Of a stretch of DNA of 64,000 bases, positions 29,051-41,520 are shown piece after piece. The DNA lies in assembly GCA_025449115.1 (NCBI GenBank), contig JAHLKC010000116.1:62001-126000 (forward strand). The letters are read 5' to 3'. Below the pieces are notes generated by a model, which was not told the origin of the DNA, did no database searches, and worked only from the letters and a program-made list of their open reading frames with translations. Each line of letters starts with the position of its first letter. The first letter of the stretch is position 1. The stretch is from Chytridium lagenaria (lineage: Eukaryota > Chytridiomycota > Chytridiomycetes > Chytridiales > Chytridiaceae). A program made the position numbers and the translations under genes.

Positions 29051-32000
29051 TTAATAATCGTCGTCATTTATACCCAGAAATTGATCAATCGTGGCTTCTT
29101 TTAATGCCATAGAGGTTCCTACTATGAATTGCTCTTTCATGTCCTGGTACAGTGTTAATCATAGTGGTTGTTACGGGACTTACGGAAAAGCGACGGTCTC
29201 TAAAGACGACGGGTTCGGTGTAGACGTGGCCGTTTTTTAGGTTGTGAGTGCGACGACGACGTGGGTCTTCGGGTTATCCCCAAAGAGGATATTGAGGCCT
29301 CGAGCGTGGAGGTACCTTGAAATTCAATGAGTACGTTTTTTGCCGAACCCAAAGCGTTTGGGAAATGGAAACGGAAGCGGTTTAATCGTGATTTTTTTTA
29401 CCTGTCAGGTTTGAACATGGTCCGTGAACTCGAGAACGATCCCTTTGGACCAAGGAATTGTGGTAGCGCCGACATGTCCTTCTTTTTCTCCTAATTCTTT
29501 TTCAGCATCATTGTTCACGTGAAACCTCCATTACCTCGTATATTGGTTTTGATTGATTTTTCAAAGGGTAGGTCTTTCCAGTGACGCTTTGGATTTGTTA
29601 GTGATAAAAAAAAATTGATTCTCACGGTTCATTGAAACGGACGCCTTGTTTTTTGATGGCGCGTTCAACAACGTTTGGCTGGGGATGGTGGTGAGTTATG
29701 ATGATAGGAAAACGAGGAAGGGTTACCTTTGTGTCTTTGACGTATGTTTGTGAGCTGTTGAAGTTTGGATGGGCAGGTGCCCGATCTAATAGGATTTGAC
29801 GCATGAAAATCGGTTTGATATCTCGTTTCGCCTGTAAATCTACCAACAACATTCAACAAACTCCACACCGCGTTCTCCCGCTGCGATACCTTTCAACAAT
29901 TTGATCTGTTCACTTGGAATGAAATGCAACACGGTGCCTTGATGTTTTTTCAGCGAAAAATCGACATCTTCTTCCTCGTCCGCGTCTTCGTCGTATTGGT
30001 TGTCTGTGAACCATTGGTAGTCGTCTTCGTCCGCGTCTTCTAGGGAGCTGAGGGGATGCGGTTTCCACGGGCATCGAGGATGTAGTCGATGCCGTTTTGG
30101 GTGATGAGGTGTTGGCGCCTAGGAGGGAGTTGAGGAGGTCGCGTTTTCGAAGGAGGCGGGACTCTGTGAATGGGGAAAGTTGTGAGAAACGGTGGGGGGA
30201 TATATACAAAGAGGGTGGGGATGATTGGAACCTTTTGTGCCTCTACCCATTTGAACTTGCGGTTTGAAGTCTCGATAGTCTAAGAATATTTTTCGTGATT
30301 CTTCACCACGGTCTTCTTCGGACATGACTTTGTACCCGTGTTTGAGCATGAAGGATGTGATGGGTGTTCCTGTATGATGATCAGTGACCCATGAGAGAAT
30401 GAAAGTATACCGTTTGAATGCTATTGTATAGGAAATCCGCGTCTCCCTTTTTAGAAAGAGCCAAAAGGAGATCTTTGGGATGAAATTTGGTGTTGACGAT
30501 GAGACGTAGGATTTGACGGGGATCAATGTTGTACTATAACGTCACCGAGATTGTAAATACAACAATGTCAAGTATACAAAAACCCTACTTTTCTCATATT
30601 CTGATGTAACTGCGTCGAATCAATACTCTTATACTGTTCCACCAATGTATCCAAAAAGCTCGGCAACACCAATCCATGCGATATGAGTTGTTTGAGTTGT
30701 GGGACCGTGAGAGCTACAGTTCATTTCATGAATACATTATTCCGGTATAGAATCTTACGTCTTTTCCCTGTCATGTCTTCGCCGTCGTCTTCATCTTCGA
30801 AATGGTTGCGGAATGGGTTCCGGAGGACCGCGACGAGAGGCGTCACGTTTTTCGCGTTGCTGGGGAAGTGTCAGTGGAAAGAGGGGGGGGTGAAAAGATT
30901 ACCTTTGTTTCGAGTTCGAGACGTTCGATAGCAGAGTCTAGTTCGTGACGTTTCCTACGAAAAACCGTGTAAGCCCACATATGTCAACCGAATGTATTTA
31001 AGCCTGGGAAATTGATAAAACTAACCAGTAGTCTGGTAAATCCTCCTCCTTTTCGCTTGCTTGGATTTCGAAAATCTGTTTTGTGTTAGTGCCGTAAAGA
31101 TGGATTTTGGAAATTACTAGAACACGGTTTAGACAGATGACGTAGAGATTCTCGTTTTTGCGGTTGATGATGAGGTCGGAAACGGGGAGGGCATGTTGAT
31201 TTGAAAGAGAAGGTCACCGCGTCTACACGACCATAAGCGGCACGTAGAGTCCATGGAGCCGGAGATGAGGATGCTGGATGACGCAAAGATAAAGTTAATC
31301 CAACAATGACCGAAATGGTTACGAAGTTGATTGAAAGGCCGACGAAAGAATAGTGATGAAAGCTTACTCTGAAGCAGTGTTGAACGTTAAACAAAGCACC
31401 GGTGCTTCATGTCTGAACGTGAATATCAAATCCGCATGATACCCCATCGGAAGTGGCACTTCTCCAATCCTCAACCCCGTAAACTCCTTCAACTCAATCT
31501 GAATATCATATTTCTCGTCATGTGCTGGAATCAGGCTATCCATTTCACGCATCATCTTATTGGCTTCCTGTTTTAAATGGGATGAGATGAATGGGATGAA
31601 AAGTGGGTTACGTTTTGTTCGGAGAGAACACGTTCAACGTCTTTGAGGTAGGAGACGACGGACCAGAGTTTGGCGGTATGGTCTGTGCAGCCTGTTGCGA
31701 GGAAACGACCGTTCGGGGAGACGGTGAGGCTCATGATGGAACCTAATATCGGATTGTTAAGGATTTGAAACGTCGGAAAGGTATGCCATCCTTACCACTA
31801 TGATGTTTATCTGGACTTATCCATCCAACAAGACTCTGTTCATCACCTTCCGAAACCCTATCAAAACATTAACAAGACCGAACAAACAAAGTTGGATAAC
31901 CATTCCGGATCAGGCGACACGTTATCCACCACACACTTTGTCCCTAAATCCCACACACTCACATTCCCATCACTCCTCCCACAGATGATCCGATCCGGAC

Positions 32001-32829
32001 GATCCGGGTACGTCTGAAAACACCTAACAGCCGCCGAATGTCGTATAAACGTCATCAAACAGGAACCTGTTCGCCATTCCCACATGAACACACGGCCGTC
32101 ATCGCTACCCGAAAATATGTGTTCACCACGAGATGCGAATTCGATTTGGAAGATGGTGCCTTTGTGGCCTTCGAGGACCCTTGAAGTTTGTAAGGGTTAA
32201 AGAAGAAAATGAAAATATGATTGTACTTTATCGCTTTGTGGGTTTTGACGCTCCAGACGACTATCCGTTTATCTTCGCCTGCTGATGCGAAATGTTGAGC
32301 GTTTTCGTCAAACTTGCAGCACCGTATATTCTCTAAAACACATTACCACATCATCCTCCATCGTCATTAAAGTTCAAACCTCGATGTATACTCCCCGTAC
32401 TCCTCCCAAACTAAAATAAAAGACCCAGCCGTCATTAGCCTCGAAACATTGCACCACAAAAAAAAAGGGCACACACCTTATGTATAACACTCAAATGCTC
32501 CAAATCCCACAAATACACCACCTTTTGTGCAGCAGTGATCATAAGGCCGGATGCAAACGATATATCGAAACTGGAGACCGCTACATCGGTTGCGAGACAT
32601 TTTTTGAGGGACGCTGTGATGATACGACGGTTTGCTATACGGATGTTTGTGCTGCTTATAGATGCATCAACGACTATAGGACAGAATAATCATTATGATA
32701 GATTAGAGCAATACACATTCGGAAAGCAGACGGGGTGGTGAGGGTGGATTGCGTACCTCGAATCTTGCGGCTGGATGTGCCGAGTCGCTGTGACGGCGTT
32801 TGCGGGGTTTGGGGGTATGAAGTGGCCAT
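29051..32829 (-). CDS. WD40-repeat protein with long uncharacterised C-terminal half (possibly two genes)
   Basis: Start at 32829 (MATSYPQTPQTPSQRLGTSS). WD40 repeats follow in exons to about 31.1 kb: SFDISFASGLMITAAQKVVY then LWDLEHL; HFASAGEDKRIVVWSV; GEHIFSGSDDGRVFMWEW; DRIICGRSDGNVSVWDLG; GRFLATGCTDHTAKLWSVV; and ILISGSMDSTCRLWS. The insert MREMDSLIPAHDEKYDIQIE, with LRIGEVPLPMGYHADL downstream, looks conserved. Beyond the propeller: ALTVPQLKQLISHG, IDPRQILRLIVNTKFHPKDL, an acidic stretch (DADEDDYQWFTDNQ), HQGTVLHFIPSEQIKLL, and a tail DMKEQFIVGTSMALKEATID ending in TAA at 29051-29053. About fifteen introns and a few frame breaks. The family is not recognised; the region below about 30.2 kb could be a separate gene. 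Confidence 0.5.
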
Positions 32830-33028
32830 GTCAACAGAGGCAATAACAAATCTATCTGACAATTCTGGCGCATACATAAAGTGAGATCACCACCATCATC
32901 CATCCAACGTTGGTCGACGAGAGTAGGATCCGTCACAGTTATCGCCGAAACCTTTACAGAGAAGTGTGGATTGAAGAGAGGAGAGATTTGAGCAAGTTGG
33001 AGAAGGCTGACCTTCACCACCGTCCATC
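32830..33028. promoter_or_regulatory. Divergent promoter, WD40 gene / coiled-coil gene
   Basis: 199 bp between the two start codons, which face away from each other; no other feature seen. Confidence 0.5.
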
Positions 33029-36000
33029 ATGGACCAAGCCGAGCAAGACCTCCTCCGTCAACTCTTTCGAGAAAACAATGACCTCCGTCTCAAGTTTAAC
33101 GCTCTTCAACGAGAGGTACACCGTCCCGACTCCCATCAACCTCCCATTCTAACTTTAAAAAAAAGCTGTTCAACAAAACCGTCCAAAATGAAATGAACGA
33201 GGAAGAGATCCGTCAACTCAAAACCAAGGTTGAGACAGGCGGTTCAGAGAAATCAGGGAATTCAAGACCAACAGTTACGTTTCCCTCTTTCCCCCCATTT
33301 ACCCATGATTTTAACAACAGTGGGGTGGGGTTTTTTTAGACGCAACAAACACCCACACAACTACGAAAAGTCAATAAATCCGGGGACGCTGTAAGACCAA
33401 CCACCCCCCCTCTCCTCTTTGTATGTGTATCAATTTATTACTTTGGTAGACCGGTCAACTACCTCTGGCCAACAAAACCAAGCCTCCAAAGACCTCCAAG
33501 AAGCGCTATTTGTGCTTGAACGTAAAACCGCGGAAATCAAACAGATGCGAGAAGATATGGCGAAACTTCAGACGAGTTATGATGATCAAAAGGCAGCGGC
33601 AGGTGAATTTTTTTCTTGGTGGTGTTTGTGGTAATTGATGCGATGTGATTAGAAACTTTGGAACGGGAGGTACATGATTTAAGAGCAGAGGTGCATGACC
33701 TTCGGATTGCAAAGAATAACGCGCAGAGAGAAGTGGAGGTGGCAGAAAGTAAGAGTTTGTCTGCCGGTCGTTGCCTTTCCGTTCAACTCAGCTTTTGATC
33801 CATACTTTTCTCTTCCTTATTATTAGAACGTGATTCCGTTCCTGTCATCCCCGACGACATTGCCCAACTCAAACTAGACGTTGAAACCAAAGATGCCATC
33901 ATCGCCACCCTCCGTAAACAAATCACCGACATTGCCATCGACGCAAACCGCAAATACAATGACCAGCAGAATCAATTACAGGGTGTTGAAGCTGTACGTT
34001 GTTCGTCTCCCCCCCTCACTCGCGATGATTTTAACATTGATCAAAGCTCATTGATGGAATTCGGAAAGAGTATGATGAGTTTATTCAGATCACGAAACTT
34101 GAGACAGAGAGTTATCGGAAACAGCAGCAGGCTGAGTTTAATGATTTGAAGGCACAGTTTGATGCTCATAAAATGTCACAGTTTGAGGAAAAGAAACGGT
34201 TGATGACGGAATATTCTGTATGTAGGCTTTGTCTCCTCTCCGTCCCTACTATAAATATTTTACGCATCCCCCCCACTCCAACCCTTTTTCGGTCCCCTCT
34301 CTTCCCTCCCCTAACTTTACCTGTTTCAAGTACTCTAATTCTTCTCCGACCATACTTTACCTTTTTTTACTTTCTTAACCTTCTCCGACCACACTTTACC
34401 TTTTTTTACTTTCTTAACCTTCTCCGACCACACTCTACCTTTTTCACATCCTCTAACCCACTCTGACCACCCTCTACCTTTTTCGCGTCCTCAAATCTTC
34501 CCCGAACAAACATCACCATTTTCACATCCTCTAACTCCTCCAAAACATAAGGGCCTCCTCTACTCCATGCAATCCCAATTCGAGGAATACCGTCTCACCT
34601 CTGAATTCATGTTCAACATGGAAATCGAGAAACTCGAAGACGAGTTATCCATGCAGGCCTTACGTTATGAACATGAGATCATGTATGTTATTCAAGCCAA
34701 AGATAAATTTTACGCGGATATGATGGTGTCGAAAGATGCCAAGATTATGAATTTGATTGAGGGGAGTGATTTGCAGACGCTTATACAGAAACATGAGTTG
34801 GTAAGATTTGGTTTGTTTTTTTTTTTTTTTTTGGAGGTGGATTGTTTGGTGGTTTTTTTTGGGGTTGGTTGTTATGTCGGTTATTTCGTTCCTTTTTTAG
34901 TTTGTTTTTTGGATGTTTTTTGGATGTTTTTTTGTTTGATGTTTCTTTGTTGTATCGGTTTTAAGCGTGCTTTTTCTTAGTTTTCTTTTTTTGTTGTTTT
35001 TGTGGGATATCGATTTAACCGTTCTTTTTTTGGCTGCGTATTTTTTTTCTTGTTTGGTCAAAAAATGTTGGGTTCATGTTCGTTGGAGCTAATATGCTGT
35101 TCCCATTTATTCCCTTAACTTTTCGCAAAACGCGACACCCTTATTACTCAATCAGGACATTGAAAACCTCCGCAAAGACCACGCCCGCGAGATCGAACGT
35201 GTGAAATCCGATCAAGAATCCGAACAAAAAAACCTCATCTCCCTTCTCCAACGACAAAACGTCTCTCTCGAATCCAAGTGTGATAAACTCCAAGCCCATC
35301 TCAAGACCATGGAGATGAGAATGAGAGAATTGATGGGTACCATTGATGCCAAGAATAAAGCGTTGAGTGAACGTGAGGAAGGAAGAATTAAAATGGAGAC
35401 AGAGTTTGAGGTAGGTCTCTGTCTGTGGATGTTGTGATTGTTGATGTGGGGGTTTTTTTTTGCGGGGGATTTAGGCGCAGATGACGGAGGCTAATGCGAA
35501 GATTGCGGCGTTGAATCATGAGAAGGAACACCTTCGTCATAAAATTATTCGGATGAATTTGAACGCTCGAGGAGAAGGCGAGAATTCCATTGACAATATG
35601 TTAAAGCGGATATCAAGGGTACGCATTGAAAAAAAACAAGAAAAAGCAGTACCGCATGAATACCTTTTGTGCTTACTCGCTTTTTTAAATTTTTTGTAAA
35701 AGGAAACCGCCGACCTTCATGTTGAATTTGAACAGATTGGAAGCCGATATGATGGTTTGTTGTGCGAAAACCAGGTTCTGCAGAAACGATTGAAGGAGCG
35801 TGAAAAGTTTGCAGAGTTTCTTGAACGAGAAGTGACGCGACGGACAGAGGAGTTTGTGAATTTGGTATGCTTTTTTTTTTTGCGGGATGTGCTTTTTTTT
35901 CATTGGTTTTTAATGAGTATTGTAATTTTTTTTTTAGACGAGAACTTTTGAAGAGTTTTTATGTTCACGCGCTCGTCAGGCGAGGAAGGAACGAGCGAAA

Positions 36001-37195
36001 AGTTGCCGAAATTGTTTGCGGGTAAAAACGTTTAAAGTGTTATTTCTTGATAATAACTCTTTTTTGGTGTCTTTTTTGTAGCGCTTCCTTTGCAAGCTGC
36101 TGGGCTGAAAGACGCGTAAGAGAATATTTGTTGTGTGTGGGTTTTTAATAGAATGTGTTTAGGCAATCTCTTTCCAATCTTGTTGGAAAAGGACCTGCAA
36201 GACCGACTGTCAGCCGTGCCATTATACCCGCTAGAGGAGTACGCTTTTATTGGTTTTTATGGAATGATTAAATGAAGAAATAGGAAACACTTCCTGGTAT
36301 GGACATTGAGATTAAAGAATCCGAAGAAGATTCCATCCGAAAAGCTGAACTTCAACGGGGCCAAGCGTAAGTCTTTGCTAACACACCCTATCTTTCAGCT
36401 TTTGGTCTGGAACAAACTTGACGTCCCAAAAAATTTTTTAGGTACCTTAAACGGTTTAAATCCCTTTCCCGCGCTTTTGCCACTGGTGAATTCCGTATCA
36501 TCCCTACAGGTCTTTACGAAACCCCGACCGAAGTGCCAGCGCTATGGCAAAAAAGTTCGTTGTATGGGAAACTGGATGACGCGAATCTTGCGATAGCACG
36601 GTTGTATAAGGAGGAAAGGGGAGACCTAGAGAGACCAGCTGTCTATAAGCCTGAGACGGGCGTGGTGAGGGGTTTTTTTTGCCTTTTATAATTTTGTTTT
36701 GCAACGGGTGGACGTTTTTTTGTATTGTTTTGGCAAAGATCGACTAACAAATTTTTACTTAGATGCCTGATGCGAATGTGAGAGGAACGGGAGCGGGTAT
36801 AGCGTTAAGTCAAGTTGTAGACCGCGAAGCCGTGAAGATTTACGAAAGCAAAGGAAATGCTCATCCAGCCCTTCCCACCAAACCACAAACAAGCTAGACA
36901 AGGTAATAAACAACGCCATTTCCCCCACTCTTTTGCCTCTTCTCAATGCTTATACTTGTTGTTGTTGTGTATTTAGAAAACGCCACCTGGACAATTGATG
37001 ATTGGTGGCGTGTCTGCGTGGAATGCTGGGAAGGCTGTGGTGTTGAATCCAATGATTCCCGGAGTTGTGACGAGTGGGTATGGGAGCGTGTTTGGGACTG
37101 CGGGGAATACGCCTGGAGACGGGTTGACAGCACCGACGACGGCGCCAATGACGGGCAGAAGGACAGCGAATGGAGGACGTTTGTCGTCCATGTAA
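33029..37195 (+). CDS. Long coiled-coil protein, function unknown
   Basis: Starts MDQAEQDLLRQLFRENNDLR. It is almost entirely heptad-rich over a dozen exons: ALFVLERKTAEIKQMREDMA, DIAQLKLDVETKDAIIATLR, KLEDELSMQALRYEHEIMYV, IQAKDKFYADMMVSKDAKIM, SLESKCDKLQAHLKTMEMRM, LEREVTRRTEEFVNL then TFEEFL. A non-coiled C-terminal region follows: AFATGEFRIIPTGLYETPTE, PALWQKSSLYGKLDDANLAI, and a Gly/Pro/Thr-rich end APMTGRRTANGGRLSSM with TAA at 37193-37195. The look is that of a basal-body, centrosome or golgin-type rod, but I cannot name it. Frame changes near 35980 and 36880 need correction. One intron carries a 39-bp tandem repeat. Confidence 0.6.
34320..34550 (+). repeat. 39-bp intronic minisatellite
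   Basis: Units starting TTCTCCGACC recur at 34342, 34381 and 34420 (period 39), followed by degenerate copies with CTCTACCTTTTTC. It lies in the intron between about 34220 and 34565 of the coiled-coil gene. Confidence 0.85.
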
Positions 37196-37985
37196 ATAGA
37201 AAATAAAGAAAACCAGTACTTTTTATTATTGTCATGAATAGAATTAATTATTTATTATACATTTTTATTATTAAAATTAATTATAATTATTTGAACATGT
37301 ATTAGTGTTAATTTACATATCGATAAATATTAAATGATCATTTACAGAAAACAAGGGCATCTCTCTCTCTCTTTCCCGTCATTGACTGACGTTGAATAAA
37401 AAGAAAAAGAAAAATAAAAATAATAATAATAATTTTTTTGCTTTTCGTAATTATTTGATTGGCCAGAGTACGTTCATTCCGCAGTTCTCTTATCCATTCA
37501 TTATGTAGTATAGAAAGGAGATTGTCATCAAAAATATATAATTGAACTTCAGCCAATTCATTAATTAATTCAAATTCATAAAATAAATAAATAAATAAAA
37601 TAAACAAATAAATAAATAAATAAAATATATTTTTTATATATTAAATTATTAATCGCTGGAAATAAAAAAAAGTATTTAAAGGGTGGCCCATTCCCCCTTT
37701 TTTTTCTTCAATTCCTATTCAAATATTCCCTTTTCCCCTATTATATAAATAACCCGTCACTCCCCATCAATTCTATAATCAGTATTTATTCATTGGGTAA
37801 ATGCATAGCAGTCACTCCACCCCAAATACTCCACCAGCTTTCCCCTCTCCCATCACCATCATCATCGTCACCACAATCACCATCCATTTCACACCTCTCA
37901 AGAGATCAGTCATACTCTTGCACCTTCCACATCATTAACTACAACTACAACAACAACCGTCACTACAACCACTACCACCACCACA
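37196..37985. other. AT-rich intergenic region with AAAT microsatellite
   Basis: Very AT-rich; (TAAA)n at about 37580-37625, then Ser/His-type CAC/CCA-rich DNA leading into the next ORF. No gene is seen. Confidence 0.6.
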
Positions 37986-39305
37986 ATGTCATCCATGGAC
38001 CCTCCTCCGCTTCGGTATATACCGGAAACACACTCCTTTGTCATTGTCAACAACAACAACAGCAGCACCACCAACTACTCTTACGCCTACTCTGTCCCCA
38101 TCACAACATTGACGGCTTCAACAACAGCAACAGCATCAACAGCAGCATCAACGATGGAGTGGAGAGGACGCTCTCGGTACCGCAACAACAACAAGAACAA
38201 GAAGGGTAGGCCGTCAAGACGTCACCTCTCTTTGGATGTCCGTGGTCTCCGCCCATCACCTCTTGCCACCTATGAAGAACGTATTGGGGAACAACCAAAT
38301 GCCTTTCGCTTATCCTCTTCAACATGCGGCTCTCCTTCACAACACGTTACTTCATCGTCGCCCACGTCGTCCATTTGTTCAACACCACCCTTGTTTCCTC
38401 TATCCCCTTCATCTCCAAAGTGCCTGGATCCTGGAAAGGCAACCACCAGCAGGAGGAAGAGAGTGGAGGGCCCTTGCCGTTGGAACAAGGGCAAGCTCCT
38501 TATCCGGCTTCCGATCAGCGCAGACGATCGCCGACGCCAATGCCAGTCATCAAGACATCATCTCCGCAGGGACCAATCCCAAGCCCGTCACCCATACGCA
38601 AGATCCTCTGCGCCTTCTCGTAGGGCCGTCAACCCACTTTCTAGAAGCCGCAGTCTAGTCGCTAGATCAACAACCACACGTCGCCCTCGCCCATGGGTGG
38701 ACCCTGCAAACAGGCCTCCTCGTAACCTTCCTCCACACTCTCGCAACGCCTTTTTTGCGTCTTGTCGTCGTGCATCACAGGCAGCAGCAGCTTTAGCCAA
38801 GCTCGAGTCTACACCTTTGGATTTGAGTAGGCAGACCTTGTGTGAGCTTATGAAGGAGCAAGGTTGGGTGGAGGACCCAGAGTCTTTGTCGTCTGGCGAG
38901 GAGGCAGGTGAGGGCCACCCTATGTCGAATGAGAGTGAGCTTAGGAGGAGGTCATCGGTCTCTTCAGACATTGTCCCACCCATCTTCAATATGGTCACTA
39001 GGGAAGAGCTCCTATATCAAGACGTTGAGCAGTACACGGCTTCGCAGTGTTACACCTACTCTAGCTACGCCGCCTCTTCCTCGTCCGCATCAGCACCGTC
39101 CTACCGGTCAGCAACACCCCGAACGGTGTTGTCGTCTGGTCAGGTATCCCCACCCTACGTTCCACCCTCCTTTGGTATGACTCCCTTTATCTTGGATAGG
39201 CTTGAACGTGAAGGGTATCAACAGGAGGGTAGCCCGATGCAGGTTGCTGGATCGGCGAGAATTGATCTGGACTTGGAAGATGCCTTTGACCAGCTAGGAC
39301 TCTGA
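37986..39305 (+). CDS. Intronless Ser/Arg/Pro-rich 439-residue protein, unknown
   Basis: A single uninterrupted frame from ATG 37986 to TGA at 39303-39305, unusual in this intron-rich window. The N-terminus has Asn/Ser/Thr runs. The middle is Ser/Arg-rich with many basic clusters (RSRSLVARSTTTRRPRPW). A helical part LDLSRQTLCELMKEQGW is followed by an acidic stretch. Further on are EELLYQDVEQYTASQ, a Ser-rich tract and SFGMTPFILDRLEREGYQQE, ending in an acidic amphipathic ARIDLDLEDAFDQLGL. No known domain. It is probably largely disordered, perhaps a regulator with a short C-terminal docking helix. Composition and length support coding; function is open. Confidence 0.6.
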   Translation: MSSMDPPPLRYIPETHSFVIVNNNNSSTTNYSYAYSVPITTLTASTTATASTAASTMEWRGRSRYRNNNKNKKGRPSRRHLSLDVRGLRPSPLATYEERIGEQPNAFRLSSSTCGSPSQHVTSSSPTSSICSTPPLFPLSPSSPKCLDPGKATTSRRKRVEGPCRWNKGKLLIRLPISADDRRRQCQSSRHHLRRDQSQARHPYARSSAPSRRAVNPLSRSRSLVARSTTTRRPRPWVDPANRPPRNLPPHSRNAFFASCRRASQAAAALAKLESTPLDLSRQTLCELMKEQGWVEDPESLSSGEEAGEGHPMSNESELRRRSSVSSDIVPPIFNMVTREELLYQDVEQYTASQCYTYSSYAASSSSASAPSYRSATPRTVLSSGQVSPPYVPPSFGMTPFILDRLEREGYQQEGSPMQVAGSARIDLDLEDAFDQLGL

Positions 39306-40088
39306 TAAAAAGGGGTTATCGTTTCTCATTTCTCCTTTTCTTTATACAACACCCACCCCCCATTCACCCCCTTTCCACATACATAATTTATTTTTGTCTA
39401 TTGCACATCCCCCCCCCCCCACCCTTACCCCACCTTGTCGTTATTGATCACCTATGCAACTCAATTCTTTTTTTTTCTTTCTTTTGGAAGAAAAATAGGG
39501 AAACGCGCATTAAAAGCTCTTCGTGGTCAGTCAGATACGTTGCGTATGGTTACTGGTCGAAACCAAGGAAAAGGTGTGACCTATTTTTTTCTCTTTATAC
39601 TCCGCATGCCTCCCCCCCCCGCTCTTTTTTCACAAAAGCAAAAATCATGTGTATTTTGTTTTTTTGCATTTGTGATTTGAAATGGGTTTTTTTATTCATT
39701 TCTTGTATAAGATTTTAGTTTTTTGATGGTGATGGGTGGGCAGTTGTTGTTTGGTGTTTTCGAGCATGTTATATATCCCATTCAGTGTTGAATTGCAAGT
39801 GTTTTCTTTGTATGTTTGATGGGGAGAGAAAAAAAAGAGAAAGAAATGAAAGAAGTTTTAAAGAAAATAAGAGAATAATATTATATCAGTAAACATGTTT
39901 TTATTATGAGTTTGTTTTTTAATTACATAGCAAGATTGTTAATGGTTTTTTTTTTAAAAGGATAATAATCATGAAAACATGTTTATTTTTAATGGTATTT
40001 TAAAATGCAACATGGGATATTTAGATTTCAGACATGCAACTTAAAAACTTGTTTGGCACGTTACAGGCGAATGAATATGTAAATGTCA
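39306..40088. other. Intergenic region
   Basis: Pyrimidine runs and C-runs at 39405-39425 and 39610, then AT-rich DNA. Short open frames have no support. Confidence 0.5.
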
Positions 40089-40952
40089 CTATGATTTATC
40101 ACTTAAACCAAAAGATATTCCCAGATTAAAGTCGGGGGTAATTTCGCTATTAGCGCAGTCCCTGTTTATTACGACACGTTAGTTAAATGTATCATCTAAT
40201 CAATAAATATTTGACATTGAACGAAATCATCAAAAACTATAAAAATACTCGAAAAATCAACTTACAAAAACGACATTGTCTTTGACGACAGACACAACGG
40301 AGCGGCTACGGCTCATGATGTGGTTGTAGGTATTGACGCTGACCGACACTGTGGAGCAGTCATTGTATTTAATCTAATCATTCACATAAAACGGGGGTAA
40401 GATCAGTAAAGTGCGCATTAAACCGTCATTCTCACTGCCAGATAAACAAAGCATCAACTTACACCACCACCCATATCCAAGCATAGACCGCTCGCAACGT
40501 TCCGGAGATTCGTCATTGTACTTTGATAGTAAGCTATTAAAAAGAAACACCGTTAGACGAAAACCCCGCAACAACCACCAACTTCACTTACGATTCTCCA
40601 TCCCCGTAAACACCTGTCCCTCATATTTCCCACACACATCTCCTCTCGTCCCATTCACGCATAACCCGTCTGACCCTCGAATCACAAACCTCGAACCACG
40701 AAGCGGCGCCACAGGTTTCAGGGTGACGGTTGGAACCCAGTTTGCGGGGATCAATGGACCCGAGGTGGGTTTGGGGAGTGTCAGCGTTACGACGATGGTG
40801 ATGATGATGGCGATGAGGATGAGGGTGATGGTGGAGATGATGAGGATGCGGTGACGGTGGAAGGGGCGGGGTGGGGGGGGGGTGGAGTCTGCGAGAGGGG
40901 GTTTGGGGAGGGATGGGGGTTCTGGGGTGGGGATGGTGGATGGAGTGGACAT
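40089..40952 (-). CDS. Small single-pass membrane protein with Cys-containing ectodomain
   Basis: The start at 40952 gives a Pro/Ser-rich cytoplasmic head (MSTPSTIPTPEPPSLPKPP), then a basic HRHR and a strong membrane segment of about 22 residues (ILIISTITLILIAIIITIVV). The ectodomain has paired cysteines (GLCVNGTRGDVCGKYEGQVF; ERCERSMLGYGWWCKLMLC), suggesting a disulphide-bonded type II protein. Two or three introns. The last exon (ANSEITPDFNLGISFG, TAG at 40089-40091) is in the correct style but its splice phase does not fit without one base change, so the 3' end is tentative. No family is recognised. Confidence 0.5.
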
Positions 40953-41520
40953 GATGGAGTGTGGGTTTGAGGTTTTTGATGTTTGAGACAGCGACAGATA
41001 GGACTTTATATACCTTTTTATGGGGTTACGGCGACTGGGCTTATCGTATGTGGGTGAGCTCAAATTTTCTGAAACTGACAAAGGACTTTGACTTTTTATG
41101 GGGTCACGGTGCCTGGGCCATTCGTATTGACGCGTTACGCGTTGTAACAAGAGCTTTGTTGCGCGTTTTCCAAAGACAATAAATAAAAAAAAGCATTTCC
41201 TCAACACTATAGATTCAACGACCTCACCGGAAGCTCTTTACGTCTCCATAAGCTGGTAGCAAAAATAAATGATTAAAAGTTCCACGTCGTCTATCGTCCA
41301 TCATGTTTGATCAAGTTAAAAACTTCGAACCACACCGTCGTCACATCCTCTGTCGCACCCCTTTATCTTGTATCAATAGCAATAACTCCATTATTTTCCG
41401 TAAATATCCCTACGTTTAGTCCGGGATTTCCTCGATTACCGACGTTATGGGATTACCACAAACCGAAAGTTGACGAAACTCTTCACTGATAAGTTTACGG
41501 AATTCTTTGATGCTGCTCCC

